Source of the DNA: Paenibacillus tengchongensis
GTDB lineage: Bacteria > Bacillota > Bacilli > Paenibacillales > Paenibacillaceae
NCBI RefSeq assembly: GCF_008973665.1
Contig: NZ_WACP01000003.1
Span: 62,001 to 126,000 of the forward strand
Length of the DNA: 64,000 nucleotides
Direction of reading: 5' to 3'
Shown: positions 1 to 10,008 of the stretch, piece after piece
How the letters are laid out: each line of letters opens with the position of its first letter
How positions within the stretch are numbered: position 1 is the stretch's first letter
Program-made: the position numbers and the translations under genes
The notes under the pieces: model-generated
Database searches by the model: none
Told to the model about the DNA's origin: nothing
Seen by the model: the letters and a program-made list of their open reading frames with translations, nothing else

Positions 1-2
1 AG

Positions 3-188
3 CGCCTGGAGCTGTCGGAGGACAAATGCGTGATCAATGTTGACCGTTATGCGAATACCTCGGCGGCATCGATTCCGCTGGCGCTTGTAGAAGCGGCGGA
101 AGAGGGACGGATGAAGGAAGGCGACACCGTGCTGATGGTCGGCTTCGGCGGCGGTCTCACCTGGGGAGCTTCCGTTCTGGTTTGGTAA
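3..188 (+). CDS. fabH: 3-oxoacyl-ACP synthase III, C-terminal fragment
   Basis: Only the last 61 codons are in the window; the gene enters from the left edge and ends at TAA 186-188. The fragment contains the [14 protein letters not shown] segment, which holds the active-site Asn of the KAS III family, and ends in the [15 protein letters not shown] signature typical of FabH C-termini. FabH condenses acetyl-CoA or a branched acyl-CoA with malonyl-ACP to start fatty-acid synthesis in the cytoplasm. It lies directly upstream of fabD, fabG and acpP, the usual Bacillota order, so it is probably cotranscribed with them. Confidence 0.93.
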   Translation, partial: RLELSEDKCVINVDRYANTSAASIPLALVEAAEEGRMKEGDTVLMVGFGGGLTWGASVLVW

Positions 189-276
189 GGAAATACAGTG
201 TCTGACAGAGATACAACGCCCGGGTGACGGAGACTTGTTGCGGCGCCCGGAGCGTTCAGGATAGGGGTTGCTGTGT

Positions 277-1200
277 ATGGGTAAAATTGCATATATTTTT
301 CCGGGCCAGGGTGCGCAAAGCGTCGGCATGGGTAAGGATGTGTATGACGCACTACCGGTGAGCCACGATGTGTTCGCCAAGGGCGACGAAGCGCTGGGCT
401 TCGGGCTGAGCCGGCTGATCTTTGAGGGGCCTGACAGTGAGCTGAAGCAGACGGTGAACACCCAGCCAGCCCTCGTAACGGCTAGCGTCGCTTATTTGCA
501 GGCGCTCGGTGATCAGGCGGGCAAGCCTGATTATGTCGCGGGCCACAGCCTGGGCGAATACAGCGCCCTGGTTGCTGCCGGCGTGCTGCGCTACGAGGAT
601 GCCGTCCGGCTGGTCCGCCTTCGCGGACAGTTCATGGAGGAAGCGGTGCCCGGCGGGCAGGGAGCCATGGCAGCTGTCCTTGGTGCCGACCGTGAAGCTC
701 TATCCGCTCTGTGCCGGAATATTACGGAGAGCGGTCACTCGGTGGAGCTGGCGAATGTCAATTGTCCGGGACAGATCGTCGTTTCCGGGACGCTGCCGGG
801 CGTAAATGCGGTGGTTGAACGCGTCAAGGAAGCTGGTGCCAAGCGGGCGATTCCGCTGGAGGTGAGCGGCCCGTTCCATTCTTCCTTAATGAAGGAAGCG
901 GCTGAGCGGCTGGCAGTAGAGCTGGACAAGGTGGAGTTCAGCGCACCGTCTGTACCGGTGATCGCCAATGTTACCGCCGCGCCCGTAACCGATCCGGAAG
1001 AAATCCGCGCGCTGCTGGTCCGCCAAGTATATTCGCCTGTACTCTGGCAGGATACTGTGGAGTGGCTGATTGCCGCCGGCGTCGATACCTTCGTAGAGAT
1101 CGGCTCCGGTGCCGTATTGACTGGCCTGGTGCGTAAGGTCGACAAGCATGTCAAGACGGTGACCATAAACAGTCTTGACAGTGTGCAAGCGGGCTGGTAA
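277..1200 (+). CDS. fabD: Malonyl-CoA:ACP transacylase
   Basis: This 307-residue protein transfers the malonyl group from CoA to acyl carrier protein, supplying the extender unit for fatty-acid elongation. It opens with IAYIFPGQGAQSVGMG, carries the GHSLGEYSA nucleophile elbow with Ser91, and has the catalytic His in GPFHSS (His201). Length and motifs match the family fully. ATG 277 was chosen because AGGGG at 263-267 sits 9 bases upstream; a TTG at 268 in the same frame is too close to that site. The gene lies between fabH and fabG in the fatty-acid operon. Confidence 0.97.
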   Translation: MGKIAYIFPGQGAQSVGMGKDVYDALPVSHDVFAKGDEALGFGLSRLIFEGPDSELKQTVNTQPALVTASVAYLQALGDQAGKPDYVAGHSLGEYSALVAAGVLRYEDAVRLVRLRGQFMEEAVPGGQGAMAAVLGADREALSALCRNITESGHSVELANVNCPGQIVVSGTLPGVNAVVERVKEAGAKRAIPLEVSGPFHSSLMKEAAERLAVELDKVEFSAPSVPVIANVTAAPVTDPEEIRALLVRQVYSPVLWQDTVEWLIAAGVDTFVEIGSGAVLTGLVRKVDKHVKTVTINSLDSVQAGW

Positions 1201-1253
1201 CAGATATGGGCTGCTAGAGACAGCCCTGCGAATGAGCGAAAGGAGAGAGCGGG

Positions 1254-2003
1254 ATGTTCTCAGCTTTAAAAGGCCAAACGGCCCTCGTCACCGGCGGTTC
1301 CCGCGGCATCGGCCGCAGTATTGCGTTGGCCCTGGCTGCACAGGGTGTGAAGGTGGCGGTGAATTATGCAGGAAGCGAGGCGGCTGCGCAGGAGACCGTG
1401 GCCCGCATCGCGGAGCTTGGCTCGGAGGGCATCGCGCTGAAGGGCAATGTCGGCAATTCTGCCGAAGCCGAAGCGTTGGTGAAGGAAGTGCTGAATACGT
1501 GGGGCAGAATTGATATTCTGGTCAACAATGCGGGCATTACCCGCGACAACCTCATTATGCGGATGAAGGAAGAAGAGTTCGACCAGGTGATTGAGACCAA
1601 CCTCAAGGGCGTGTTCAACTGCCTGAAGGCCGCTACCCGTCCGATGATGAAGCAGCGCTACGGCCGCATCATCAACATTTCTTCGGTGGTCGGCATCACC
1701 GGCAATCCCGGACAGGCCAACTATTCGGCCGCCAAAGCCGGCATATTCGGCCTGACCAAGTCGGCTGCCCGGGAGCTGGCTTCCCGCGGCATTACTGTGA
1801 ACTGTATTGCTCCAGGCTTCATTGATACCGATATGACCCGCGAATTGTCCGATGATGTCCGCAGCGAGCTGGTTAAGGGGATTCCCCTGGCCCGGCTTGG
1901 GCGTACGGAGGATATTGCCAACGCGGCTGTGTTCCTGGCCTCTGAAGGGGCCGCCTACATGACCGGCCAAACGCTACATGTGGACGGCGGAATGTACATG
2001 TAA
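1254..2003 (+). CDS. fabG: 3-oxoacyl-ACP reductase
   Basis: FabG is the NADPH-dependent reductase of the elongation cycle, turning 3-oxoacyl-ACP into 3-hydroxyacyl-ACP. The 249-residue protein is a classical short-chain dehydrogenase: the TGGSRGIG dinucleotide-binding loop is at residues 13-20, NNAG follows near residue 90, and the catalytic triad is Ser144, Tyr157 and Lys161 in the ISS and YSAAK motifs. It ends with the VDGGMYM tail usual for FabG. A GGAGAG ribosome-binding site precedes ATG 1254. The gene sits between fabD and acpP, which separates it from the stand-alone SDR at 13831. Confidence 0.97.
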   Translation: MFSALKGQTALVTGGSRGIGRSIALALAAQGVKVAVNYAGSEAAAQETVARIAELGSEGIALKGNVGNSAEAEALVKEVLNTWGRIDILVNNAGITRDNLIMRMKEEEFDQVIETNLKGVFNCLKAATRPMMKQRYGRIINISSVVGITGNPGQANYSAAKAGIFGLTKSAARELASRGITVNCIAPGFIDTDMTRELSDDVRSELVKGIPLARLGRTEDIANAAVFLASEGAAYMTGQTLHVDGGMYM

Positions 2004-2126
2004 GGCTAATAAGTGCCTGCAATGCTTAGGGGAAAAGGGGTATGGAGCGGGCCGGAAAGCGTTTTTGGCGCTCTATGGTATTTTGACTTCATATCTCGTA
2101 TAATACCAAAAGAGGAGGTGAACCGG

Positions 2127-2360
2127 ATGTCCGATGTATTGGAGCGTGTAAAACGCATTGTCATCGACCGTTTAGGTGCTGATGAAGCTGAGGTAACCTT
2201 AGAAGCGTCTTTCAAAGATGATTTAGGTGCTGATTCGCTGGATGTAGTTGAATTGGTAATGGAATTGGAAGATGAATTCGACATGGAAATCTCTGATGAA
2301 GATGCAGAGAAAATTACGACCGTGGGTGAAGTTGTGAAGTACATACAATCTCATACCTAG
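2127..2360 (+). CDS. acpP: Acyl carrier protein
   Basis: This 77-residue acidic protein carries growing acyl chains on a 4'-phosphopantetheine arm attached to Ser37 in the [13 protein letters not shown] motif. Length, acidity and helix pattern are those of bacterial ACP. A near-ideal AGAGGAGGTG ribosome-binding site lies just before ATG 2127; the same frame is open upstream but that stretch does not resemble ACP. A TATAAT at 2099-2104 suggests an extra promoter inside the operon, which fits the high demand for ACP, though no good -35 is visible. A hairpin follows the stop codon. Confidence 0.97.
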   Translation: MSDVLERVKRIVIDRLGADEAEVTLEASFKDDLGADSLDVVELVMELEDEFDMEISDEDAEKITTVGEVVKYIQSHT

Positions 2361-2373
2361 TGTCCTATGATTG

Positions 2374-2411
2374 GGAGTCCCGTTCCTGCTAGGGCGGGAC
2401 TTCTCCTCATT
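2374..2411 (+). terminator. Hairpin after acpP
   Basis: AGTCCCG at 2376-2382 pairs with CGGGACT at 2395-2401 and is followed by a pyrimidine-rich TTCTCCTCATTTT tract. It could end the upstream fab transcript, or attenuate it before fabF, which starts 178 bases later with its own ribosome-binding site. Confidence 0.6.
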
Positions 2412-2578
2412 TTCAGCGCCTTTTACCGGAACAGAGTTACCCGCTTGATCAACTTAATGGGGAAAATAACGGCAGCATAGTCCGATACCGGACGGCTGCT
2501 GTAGTTTATATAGATCGGCCACAGCTTTTGTTTACCGCTTTTTTATTGCAGTTACAGCTATCGATGAGGTGATAATGT

Positions 2579-3817
2579 TTGAGTCATAGAGTGGTTATTA
2601 CAGGTATGGGAGTATTGACATCGCTGGGCAAAGACCTGGAGACGTTCTGGGACAGCCTGATGAGCGGCAAGTCCGGTGTATCGTCGATCGAAGCCTTTGA
2701 TGTCAGCGAATATCCGACACAGATCGCCGCTTCGGTCAAGGATTTTGATCCGGAAGAGCTGTTCGGCCGCAAGGAAGCGCGCAAGATGGACCGCTTCGTG
2801 CAGTTTGCGCTGGCTGCAGGCCAGGAAGCGCTGCAGGACAGCGGGCTGGTGGTTGGAGAGAATGTCGAGGCCGAGCGTATCGGCGTATCGGTGGGCTCAG
2901 GCATCGGCGGGCTGGGAACCTGGGAGGATAATCATAACCTTCTGCTCGAGAAAGGCCCGAAACGTGTCAGCCCGTTCTTCATTCCGATGATGATCGCCAA
3001 CATGGGCTCCGGCCAGCTGTCGATCAGCCTGGGAGCCAAGGGCCCGAACACCACGACGGTAACGGCCTGTGCCACAGGCAGCCATTCGATCGGTGAGTCG
3101 TTCCGGCTGATCCAGCGCGGCGACGCCGACGCAATGATCTGCGGCGGCTCGGAAGCGACGATCCGCCCGACCGGGATGGCCGGCTTCTGCGCGATGCGCG
3201 CGATGTCCACGCGCAACGACGAGCCGGAGAAAGCCAGCCGCCCGTTCGATACCGGCCGTGACGGCTTTGTCATGGGCGAGGGCGCCGGTATTCTGATTCT
3301 GGAATCGCTGGAGCATGCACAGCAGCGCGGTGCGAAGATTTATGCTGAAGTGATCGGCTACGGCCTGAGCGCTGACGCCCATCACATGACCGAGCCCGAT
3401 CCTGACGGTGCGGCGCGCTGTATGAAGATGGCGATCCGCGACGCCGGAATTGCTCCGGAAGAGATCGACTACATCAATGCGCACGGTACTTCGACTCCTG
3501 TCGGCGACAAGTCGGAAACGGCTGCAGTGAAGAAGGCGCTGGGCGACCATGCCTACAAGGTTGCCGTAAGCTCCACGAAGTCCATGACCGGCCATTTGCT
3601 GGGCGCCGCCGGCGGTGTGGAAGCCATTATCTGCGGTCTTACGCTGCAGAAGGGAATGATTGCGCCAACGATCAATTTGGACAATCAGGACCCGGAATGC
3701 GATCTGGATTATGTGCCGAATGTGCCGCGGCAAGCGGAAGTTAACATTGCCATGTCCAACTCCTTCGGCTTCGGCGGGCATAACGCTACGGTAATTCTCA
3801 AAAAATTCAATCAGTAA
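2579..3817 (+). CDS. fabF: 3-oxoacyl-ACP synthase II
   Basis: FabF elongates acyl-ACP with malonyl-ACP. The 412-residue protein has the Cys-His-His site of condensing enzymes: Cys164 in TACATGSHS, His302 in NAHGTSTP and His339 in MTGHLLGAAG; it ends with the SNSFGFGGHNA glycine-rich segment. The start is TTG 2579, 5 bases after GAGGTGAT at 2566-2573. An ATG at 2575 in another frame reaches a stop after four codons, so TTG must be used for this protein. It is separated from acpP by a hairpin and is followed closely by rnc. Confidence 0.96.
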   Translation: MSHRVVITGMGVLTSLGKDLETFWDSLMSGKSGVSSIEAFDVSEYPTQIAASVKDFDPEELFGRKEARKMDRFVQFALAAGQEALQDSGLVVGENVEAERIGVSVGSGIGGLGTWEDNHNLLLEKGPKRVSPFFIPMMIANMGSGQLSISLGAKGPNTTTVTACATGSHSIGESFRLIQRGDADAMICGGSEATIRPTGMAGFCAMRAMSTRNDEPEKASRPFDTGRDGFVMGEGAGILILESLEHAQQRGAKIYAEVIGYGLSADAHHMTEPDPDGAARCMKMAIRDAGIAPEEIDYINAHGTSTPVGDKSETAAVKKALGDHAYKVAVSSTKSMTGHLLGAAGGVEAIICGLTLQKGMIAPTINLDNQDPECDLDYVPNVPRQAEVNIAMSNSFGFGGHNATVILKKFNQ

Positions 3818-3829
3818 GGGGAGAGTGCG

Positions 3830-4534
3830 GTGAAAGGAGACCTGAAGCAGCTACAAAACCACCTTCACATCCAATTTCACGATCCTGCTCTTCTGAAGCA
3901 AGCCTTTACCCACGCATCTTATGTCAACGAACACCGGTTCAATCAGCACCAGGACAACGAGCGGCTGGAATTTCTCGGCGATGCGGTCCTGGAGCTGACG
4001 GTGTCCGAGTATCTGTACAATTTGCTGCCGGACAGGCCGGAAGGCGAGCTGACCAAGCTGCGGGCCGCCATTGTGTGCGAGCCCTCGCTGGTCAAATTCG
4101 CGGAAAGCCTCGGCTTCGGCAAATATGTGCTGCTGGGCAAGGGGGAGGAACTCACGGGCGGACGTACCCGCCCGGCCTTGCTGGCCGATGTGTTCGAATC
4201 CTTCGTGGGAGCGCTTTACCTGGATCAGGGTCTGGAAACGGTGCGCAAATTTCTGGATGAGTATATTTTTCCGCTGGTGGAGACCGACGGCAAGCTGCAG
4301 ATGCAGATCAGCGACTTCAAGACAGAGCTGCAAGAGCTGATTCAGCATCACGGGATGGGCACGCTGGAGTACCGGATTATCGAAGAACGGGGCCCTGCGC
4401 ATGAACGGGAATTCGTCTCGGAGGTATACATGGGCAGCCGTTCGCTCGGCAAGGGCAACGGACGCTCCAAGAAAGAAGCAGAACAGCGGGCAGCAGCAGC
4501 AGCGCTGCTGCGTCTGAAAGAAGACGGAGCCTGA
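3830..4534 (+). CDS. rnc: Ribonuclease III
   Basis: RNase III cuts double-stranded RNA in rRNA precursors and structured mRNAs. The 234-residue protein has the nuclease signature [13 protein letters not shown] at residues 44-56, with the metal-binding Glu and Asp in place, and a C-terminal double-stranded-RNA-binding domain from about residue 162, ending in [15 protein letters not shown]. It starts with GTG 3830 after AAGGGGAGA, 12 bases behind fabF, so the two genes are probably cotranscribed. The order rnc-smc-ftsY is the common Bacillota arrangement. Confidence 0.96.
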   Translation: MKGDLKQLQNHLHIQFHDPALLKQAFTHASYVNEHRFNQHQDNERLEFLGDAVLELTVSEYLYNLLPDRPEGELTKLRAAIVCEPSLVKFAESLGFGKYVLLGKGEELTGGRTRPALLADVFESFVGALYLDQGLETVRKFLDEYIFPLVETDGKLQMQISDFKTELQELIQHHGMGTLEYRIIEERGPAHEREFVSEVYMGSRSLGKGNGRSKKEAEQRAAAAALLRLKEDGA

Positions 4535-4569
4535 AGAAGAGGCATTCGTTATATAACGCATGCGGAGGA

Positions 4570-4632
4570 GAGCAGCAAGTGGTCTGAAGCGCCGGATGGT
4601 GCAGGCGGAGTCAGACCTTTGCTGCTCTTTTT
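4570..4632 (+). terminator. Rho-independent terminator after rnc
   Basis: A long imperfect stem joins GAGCAGCAA and TGGTCTGA (4570-4587) to TCAGACC and GCTGCTC (4611-4627), followed by five T residues. It should end the fab-rnc transcript and separate it from smc. Confidence 0.85.
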
Positions 4633-4726
4633 CGGGACCGTTGTCGTTTGGCTTCGTCCGTCCCCGGAGGACTATTCTAGGGGTACGGACGCTGTGGTAT
4701 AATGGGGCAGAGGTGAATAAACAGAT

Positions 4727-7700
4727 ATGTTTTTGAAACGGATCGAACTAGCCGGCTTTAAATCATTCGCCGATAAGACGGAGATGGAGTTTGTACGCGG
4801 CATTACGGCGGTAGTAGGCCCGAACGGCAGCGGCAAAAGCAATATTTCCGACGGAATCCGCTGGGTGCTGGGCGAGCAGAGTGCCAAGTCGCTGCGCGGC
4901 GGCAAGATGGAGGATATTATTTTTGCCGGCAGCGATGCGCGCAAAGCGGTCAACTACGGCGAAGTGTCGCTGACCCTCGACAACGAGGATCATGCCCTGC
5001 CGCTGGATTTCAGCGAAGTGACAGTGACGCGCCGTGTCCACCGCAGCGGGGACAGCGAATATTTAATCAACAAGCAGGCCTGCAGGCTGAAGGATATCAC
5101 GGAATTGTTCATGGATACCGGGATTGGCCGTGAAGCCTATTCCATCATCGGACAAGGCCGGATTGAGGAGATCCTCAGTACCCGGTCCGAGGACCGGCGC
5201 GGTATTTTTGAAGAGGCCTCAGGTATTGTGAAATATAAATCGCGCAAAAGGGATGCCGGACGCAAGCTTGAGGAAACCGAGCAGAACCTGCTGCGCATTC
5301 ATGATTTAATCAGCGAGCTGGAAGACCAGGTCGGTCCGCTTAAGGACCAGTCCGAGAAGGCCATCCGCTATAAAGCGCTGAGGGAACAGCTCAAGCAGCT
5401 GGAGATATCCGTCTATGTGCACCAGATTGAAGGGATACATACGGCTTGGCAGGAGGGCAACGCAAAGCTGGAGACCTTGAAGGTCGAACAGCTTGAGCTC
5501 TCGACGGTTGTCTCGGCGCATGACGCGAAGCTGGAGAGCGGCCGGGCGGAGCTGCGGACACTGGAGGAGCGGGTCGAGAAGCTGCAGGAGCAATTGCTGC
5601 GCTACAGCGAAGCTACGGAGAAGAGCGAAGGCTACGGCGAGGTCTTGAAGGAACGCAAGCGCAACCTGGAAAATAACCGCGAGCAGCTGTTGCTTACGCT
5701 CGGTTCGGTGGGCGAACGCTCCGAAGGCCGCCAGCGGGAGCTGGCGGAGCTGGAGCGGAAGCTGGAGGATTCGCGCAGGTCGCTGGAGACGCTGCGCAGC
5801 GAGCTTGCCGCCGAGGAAACGCGTCTCGAAGGCGTTAGCGGCGGGATCAGCCAGAGCAAGGAGGAGTCGCTGAAGAGCGGGCTGCTGGAGCTGATGAACC
5901 AGATGGCCCAGGCGCGCAATGAGATCCGTTATGCCGATCAGCAGAAGGAGAACCTGGAACGGCGTATGAGCCGCAGCAAGGAAGAGAGCGGCAAATGGAC
6001 GGCCCGGCTGGCGGAGCTGTCGGCGGCCCGGAAAGGGCTGCAGGAGCGGATTGCCGTGCTCGGGCAGGAGATCGGTACGCTCCGCAACGCGTACATTACG
6101 GAAAGCGAACAGACCAGCAAACGCCAGAAGCTGCTGGAGGAGACGCAGACGGGCCTGCGCAAATGGGAGCAGAAGCGTGAGGCACAGGTGTCCCGCCATG
6201 AGACGATGAAGGAAATGCAGGATGATTTCGACGGGTTTATGCTGGGCGTCAAAGAAGTGCTCAAGGCCGCGCGCAAAGCGCAGCTCAGCGGGGTGCACGG
6301 CGCCGTCGCCGAGCTGATTGCGGTGCCGGAGAAGCTGGAGCTGGCCGTTGAAACGGCGCTCGGCGCTTCGCTGCAGCATGTGGTCATGGAGAACGAGGCC
6401 GTGTCCAGACAGGCGATCGCTTTTCTGAAGCAGCGCCAGCTCGGGCGCGCGACCTTCCTGCCGCTGGATGTCATCCGGCCGCGGCAGATTACCGGCAGCG
6501 ACCGCAGCATGGTCGAAGGCGCCGACGGTTTTGTCGGCATCGGCTCCGATCTGGTCAGCTATGACGAGCGTTATGCCAGCATTGTCGGCAGCCTGCTCGG
6601 CAATCTGATTGTGGCCGAGACGCTGGAGCAGGCCAACCGGATCGCCGCCAGATGCCAGTACCGTTACCGTGTGGTCACGCTGGAAGGCGATATCGTCAAC
6701 GCCGGCGGTTCGATGACCGGCGGCAGCCAGCACAAAAAGAACAACAGCCTGCTCAGCCGTAAGCGTCAGCTCGATCAGCTGGCTGGAGAGATTACAGATA
6801 CCGAGCAGCAGATCGCCAAGCTGAAGCAGGGCATCGGACGGCTGCGCGACGAACAGAACAGCGCAGCCGAGAAGCTGGAGCAGCTGCGCCATGACGGGGA
6901 CGAGAAACGCCTCGAAGAGCAGCGCGTCTCCGGCGATCTGAAGCAGCTGGACCAGGAGCTGCGCCATGTCCAGGAGCAGGTGGACGGCGCAGGCGCGGAG
7001 CACAGCGGCTTCGAGAGCGAGCTGCGCGCGCTGGAAGAAAGCCGGGCCCAGGCGGCCGGCGAGCTGGTGCGGCTGGAAGGGGAAGAGAAGGCCGCGCATG
7101 AGGCGATCCGCCAGGCGGAATCCGACCGCAAGGCCAGCGAATCGGCCAAGGAAGAGCTGCAGGGCAAGCTGACCGGGATGAAGGTCGCGGAGGGCAAGCT
7201 GGACCAGGAGATTTTCTCCCTGGAAGAGCAGCTCCGCCGGATGCGGAATGAAGCCGGCTCCCAGGAGAAGGAGCTGCGCCAGAGCCGCAGCCTGCTGATG
7301 ACCATCGAGCAGGACCTGGAAGAGAATGCGCGTGAAGCTGTGAAGCAGCGGGAAGACCTGAACGGCTTCCGGCTGAAGAAGGATGAGACGGCAGGCGCGC
7401 TGGATCTGGCCCGCGCCGACCGGACGGCGCTGACACGCAAGCTAGAGCTGGCGGAAGGCGAGACCAAGGACCAGCGGCAGGCGCTGCGTGTGGTCGAGGA
7501 CAAGCTGCGCGCAACCGAGGTGTCCGTCGGCCGGCTCGATGTCGAGCTGGACAATATCCTGCGCAAGCTGAGCGACGACTATGAGCTGAGCTATGAGCTG
7601 GCCAAGCAGCGCTATCCGGTGCCTGAGGACGTTCCGGCCGCGCAGCTGGAGGTGCAGCGCCTCAAGCGCAGCATCTCTGCGCTCGGCGAGGTGAACCTGG

Positions 7701-8296
7701 GCGCGATTGAAGAGTATCAGCGCGTTCATGAACGCTACACCTTCCTCAGCAGCCAGAAGGATGACCTGGTGGAAGCGAAGACAACGCTCTATCAAGTAAT
7801 CCGCGAGATGGAGGACGAAATGTCCAAGCGCTTCAAGCAGACCTTCGATGCGATCCGCAAGGAATTTGGCACAGTATTCACCAAGCTGTTCGGCGGTGGC
7901 CGTGCCGATCTGATGCTGCTCGATCCGGAGCATATGCTTGATACAGGCATCGACATCGTCGCCCAGCCGCCGGGCAAGAAGCTGCAGAACCTGCAGCTGC
8001 TCTCCGGCGGCGAGCGCGCTTTGACCGCCATGGCGCTGCTGTTTGCCATTCTGCAGGTGAAGCCGGTGCCGTTCTGCGTGCTGGATGAAGTGGAAGCGGC
8101 GCTGGATGAAGCGAACGTTGTCCGCTTCGCCCAATACCTGCGCGAGTTCTCCGAGCAGACGCAGTTTATCGTTGTAACGCACCGCAAAGGCACGATGGAG
8201 GAAGCCGATGTGCTATACGGCGTGACGATGGAGGAAGGCGGCGTGTCCAAGCTCGTATCGGTCAAGCTGGAGGATGAGGAAGCGGAAATCGCCTGA
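4727..8296 (+). CDS. smc: Chromosome segregation ATPase SMC
   Basis: SMC forms the condensin ring with ScpA and ScpB and organises newly replicated chromosomes. The 1189-residue protein has the Walker A motif GPNGSGKSN at residues 31-39, long coiled-coil arms on both sides of a hinge near residues 505-680 that includes GGSMTGGS, the ABC signature LSGGERALTA near residue 1092, and Walker B with VLDEVEAALDEAN. Length matches the family. ATG 4727 follows AGAGGTGA; a TATAAT at 4698-4703 may be its own -10. The arms are rich in Glu, Arg, Lys and Gln, which creates long false reading frames on the other strand. Confidence 0.97.
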   Translation: MFLKRIELAGFKSFADKTEMEFVRGITAVVGPNGSGKSNISDGIRWVLGEQSAKSLRGGKMEDIIFAGSDARKAVNYGEVSLTLDNEDHALPLDFSEVTVTRRVHRSGDSEYLINKQACRLKDITELFMDTGIGREAYSIIGQGRIEEILSTRSEDRRGIFEEASGIVKYKSRKRDAGRKLEETEQNLLRIHDLISELEDQVGPLKDQSEKAIRYKALREQLKQLEISVYVHQIEGIHTAWQEGNAKLETLKVEQLELSTVVSAHDAKLESGRAELRTLEERVEKLQEQLLRYSEATEKSEGYGEVLKERKRNLENNREQLLLTLGSVGERSEGRQRELAELERKLEDSRRSLETLRSELAAEETRLEGVSGGISQSKEESLKSGLLELMNQMAQARNEIRYADQQKENLERRMSRSKEESGKWTARLAELSAARKGLQERIAVLGQEIGTLRNAYITESEQTSKRQKLLEETQTGLRKWEQKREAQVSRHETMKEMQDDFDGFMLGVKEVLKAARKAQLSGVHGAVAELIAVPEKLELAVETALGASLQHVVMENEAVSRQAIAFLKQRQLGRATFLPLDVIRPRQITGSDRSMVEGADGFVGIGSDLVSYDERYASIVGSLLGNLIVAETLEQANRIAARCQYRYRVVTLEGDIVNAGGSMTGGSQHKKNNSLLSRKRQLDQLAGEITDTEQQIAKLKQGIGRLRDEQNSAAEKLEQLRHDGDEKRLEEQRVSGDLKQLDQELRHVQEQVDGAGAEHSGFESELRALEESRAQAAGELVRLEGEEKAAHEAIRQAESDRKASESAKEELQGKLTGMKVAEGKLDQEIFSLEEQLRRMRNEAGSQEKELRQSRSLLMTIEQDLEENAREAVKQREDLNGFRLKKDETAGALDLARADRTALTRKLELAEGETKDQRQALRVVEDKLRATEVSVGRLDVELDNILRKLSDDYELSYELAKQRYPVPEDVPAAQLEVQRLKRSISALGEVNLGAIEEYQRVHERYTFLSSQKDDLVEAKTTLYQVIREMEDEMSKRFKQTFDAIRKEFGTVFTKLFGGGRADLMLLDPEHMLDTGIDIVAQPPGKKLQNLQLLSGGERALTAMALLFAILQVKPVPFCVLDEVEAALDEANVVRFAQYLREFSEQTQFIVVTHRKGTMEEADVLYGVTMEEGGVSKLVSVKLEDEEAEIA

Positions 8297-8434
8297 GCCT
8301 GGTCCCGGGAGTTATTAAATGTTATTAATGAGGGAACGGGTGGGGGAAATCCGGTGCAGCCGGTGAGCCTCCATCCTGATCTTTGTGAATGTTAGGGTGT
8401 AAGAAACTATAGTGCAGCAAGCAGGTATGAAATA

Positions 8435-8620
8435 AGGGCAAAAGCTGCCTCTAATTACTGCGGGTTCCAGTGTGACCGGGGAATAGAGGCAAAAGCTACC
8501 TCTAATTTCACGGAAATTGCCTGTTATCCTGAATTCTGTAGATTTAGAGGTGGAAAATGCCACTAATCAACTGAAATGGTCTTTATGCTGAAATTAGTGG
8601 CAGAAAACACCTCTATTTAG
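8435..8620. repeat. Four short gene-free hairpin modules
   Basis: Related modules occur around 8436, 8484, 8543 and 8592. Each reads roughly as GAGGC or AGTGGC, a short A-rich centre, then GCC-CTAAT or its complement. Modules can fold alone (GGCA...TGCC) and the last two can pair with each other, AGAGGTG and GCCACTAAT with ATTAGTGGC and CACCTCT. Such dispersed elements resemble small non-coding intergenic repeats; no coding potential is seen. Confidence 0.6.
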
Positions 8621-8675
8621 GCAAAGGGTAACTGTGCAGTAATCAGGAGCGGGTCGGGTAGTATGCACCCGGATT

Positions 8676-8812
8676 ACAGAGTATAGTTTGCACCAGAGTA
8701 TAGCTGGCATCTGCATTCCAGAGTATAGTTTAAGACCTCAGTAAAGTTGGCACCATTCCAATATAGTTTGGACCACTGCATAGGCTGCACCCGCATTCCA
8801 TTGCATACCCGC
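8676..8812. repeat. Degenerate direct repeats of AGTATAGTTTGCACC type
   Basis: About seven diverged copies of a unit near 20 bases, CAGAGTATAGTTTGCACC and variants (AGTATAGCTGGCATC, AGTAAAGTTGGCACC, ATATAGTTTGGACC, GCATAGGCTGCACCC), follow one another up to the ftsY leader. The copies vary in spacing. No reading frame or terminator explains them. Confidence 0.6.
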
Positions 8813-8862
8813 CGAGTTCCCGTCACTATAAAGCATGTTATATACCCATTAGGAGGAGCCCA

Positions 8863-9861
8863 ATGAGTTTTTTTCGTAAATTGAAGGAAAGCATCTCCGG
8901 CAAGACGGAGAGTGTAACGAAGCAGTTCCGCGAAGGCCTGGAGAAGACGCGCAAAGGCTTTGTGGAGAAGGTCTCCGACCTGATTATCCGCCGCAAAAAG
9001 ATCGATGAAGAATTCTACGAGGAGCTGGAGGAGATTCTGATCGGCGCCGATGTAGGCGTCAGTACGGTCATGAACCTCGTCGAAGATCTGCGCGCCGAAG
9101 TGAAGCAGCAGCGGATCGAGGATGCCGCCGAGCTGCGGCCGATTCTCTCGCGCAAGCTGATGGAGCTGCTGCGCGGCGATGACGACAACAGCCTGAAGGA
9201 GAACCCGGACGGCATTACGGTTATCCTGTTCGTAGGCGTCAACGGGGTCGGCAAGACGACGACCATCGGCAAGCTTGCCCACCGCTACAAGCAGCAGGGC
9301 AAGAAGGTGCTGCTCGCCGCCGGCGATACGTTCCGGGCCGGAGCGATCGAGCAGCTTGAGGTTTGGGGCCAGCGCGCCGGCGTGGATGTCATCAAGCAGC
9401 AAGCCGGCTCTGATCCGGCTGCGGTCATGTTCGATGCGGTGCAGGCAGCCAAGCAGCGCGGTGTCGATGTGCTGCTGTGCGATACGGCCGGCCGCCTGCA
9501 GAACAAGACCAATCTGATGGAAGAGCTGAACAAGATCTTCCGCGTCATCCAGCGCGAGATTCCAAGCGCACCGCATGAGGTGCTGATGGTGCTCGATGCA
9601 ACGACAGGACAGAATGCGCTGACACAGGCCAAGCTGTTCGGCGAGAAGAGCGGCGTTACCGGTCTTGTGCTGACCAAGCTGGACGGTACGGCCAAGGGCG
9701 GCATCGTGGTGGCGATCCGCCAGGAAATGAACCTGCCGGTGAAGCTCGTCGGCCTCGGCGAGAAAATGGAGGATCTGCAGCCTTTCGATTCCGAACAATT
9801 CGTCCACGCTTTGTTTGCGGGAATGATTGCTGACGAGGAGAGCGGCGAAGAGCAGGGCTAA
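8863..9861 (+). CDS. ftsY: Signal recognition particle receptor FtsY
   Basis: FtsY is the membrane-associated SRP receptor GTPase that hands ribosomes making membrane proteins to the translocon. The 332-residue protein has a short charged N-terminal region and an NG domain: the P-loop [10 protein letters not shown] is near residue 125, followed by [11 protein letters not shown], the G3 motif DTAGRLQNK, the specificity motif [10 protein letters not shown] and the closing [12 protein letters not shown]. It lacks the long acidic N-terminal domain of enterobacterial FtsY, as is normal for Bacillota. AGGAGGAG precedes ATG 8863. Confidence 0.97.
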   Translation: MSFFRKLKESISGKTESVTKQFREGLEKTRKGFVEKVSDLIIRRKKIDEEFYEELEEILIGADVGVSTVMNLVEDLRAEVKQQRIEDAAELRPILSRKLMELLRGDDDNSLKENPDGITVILFVGVNGVGKTTTIGKLAHRYKQQGKKVLLAAGDTFRAGAIEQLEVWGQRAGVDVIKQQAGSDPAAVMFDAVQAAKQRGVDVLLCDTAGRLQNKTNLMEELNKIFRVIQREIPSAPHEVLMVLDATTGQNALTQAKLFGEKSGVTGLVLTKLDGTAKGGIVVAIRQEMNLPVKLVGLGEKMEDLQPFDSEQFVHALFAGMIADEESGEEQG

Positions 9862-9969
9862 GCCTCCTTCGAGCTTCGAGCCTGTGCGGAACGGACAAAG
9901 CCTCTGTTACAACCAGAGCCAACAATATAACCAGCAGAGGCCGATTTCGCGTCAAGCGGACCGGCCGGC

Positions 9970-10008
9970 AAGCCCGCAGTGAACCAGGTTTCGCTGCGGG
10001 CTTTTTTC
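9970..10008 (+). terminator. Rho-independent terminator after ftsY
   Basis: AAGCCCGCAG (9970-9979) pairs perfectly with CTGCGGGCTT (9994-10003) and runs into six T residues. Confidence 0.95.

Larger units (their letters stand above)
8297..8862. other. Repeat-bearing spacer between smc and ftsY
   Basis: No gene is visible in these 566 bases. They hold two repeat blocks described separately (8435-8620 and 8676-8812). I see no strong terminator after smc. In Bacillus the two genes are close together, so the spacer looks like a later expansion. Confidence 0.6.

Noticed and set aside
2575..2589. ATG and four-codon frame over the fabF start
   Set aside because: The ATG is only one base from the ribosome-binding site and stops at once. 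TTG 2579 gives full-length FabF.
5306..7099. 597-codon frame opposite smc
   Set aside because: It is a shadow of the coiled-coil region. GC-rich Glu, Leu and Gln codons give an open complement with no ribosome-binding site.
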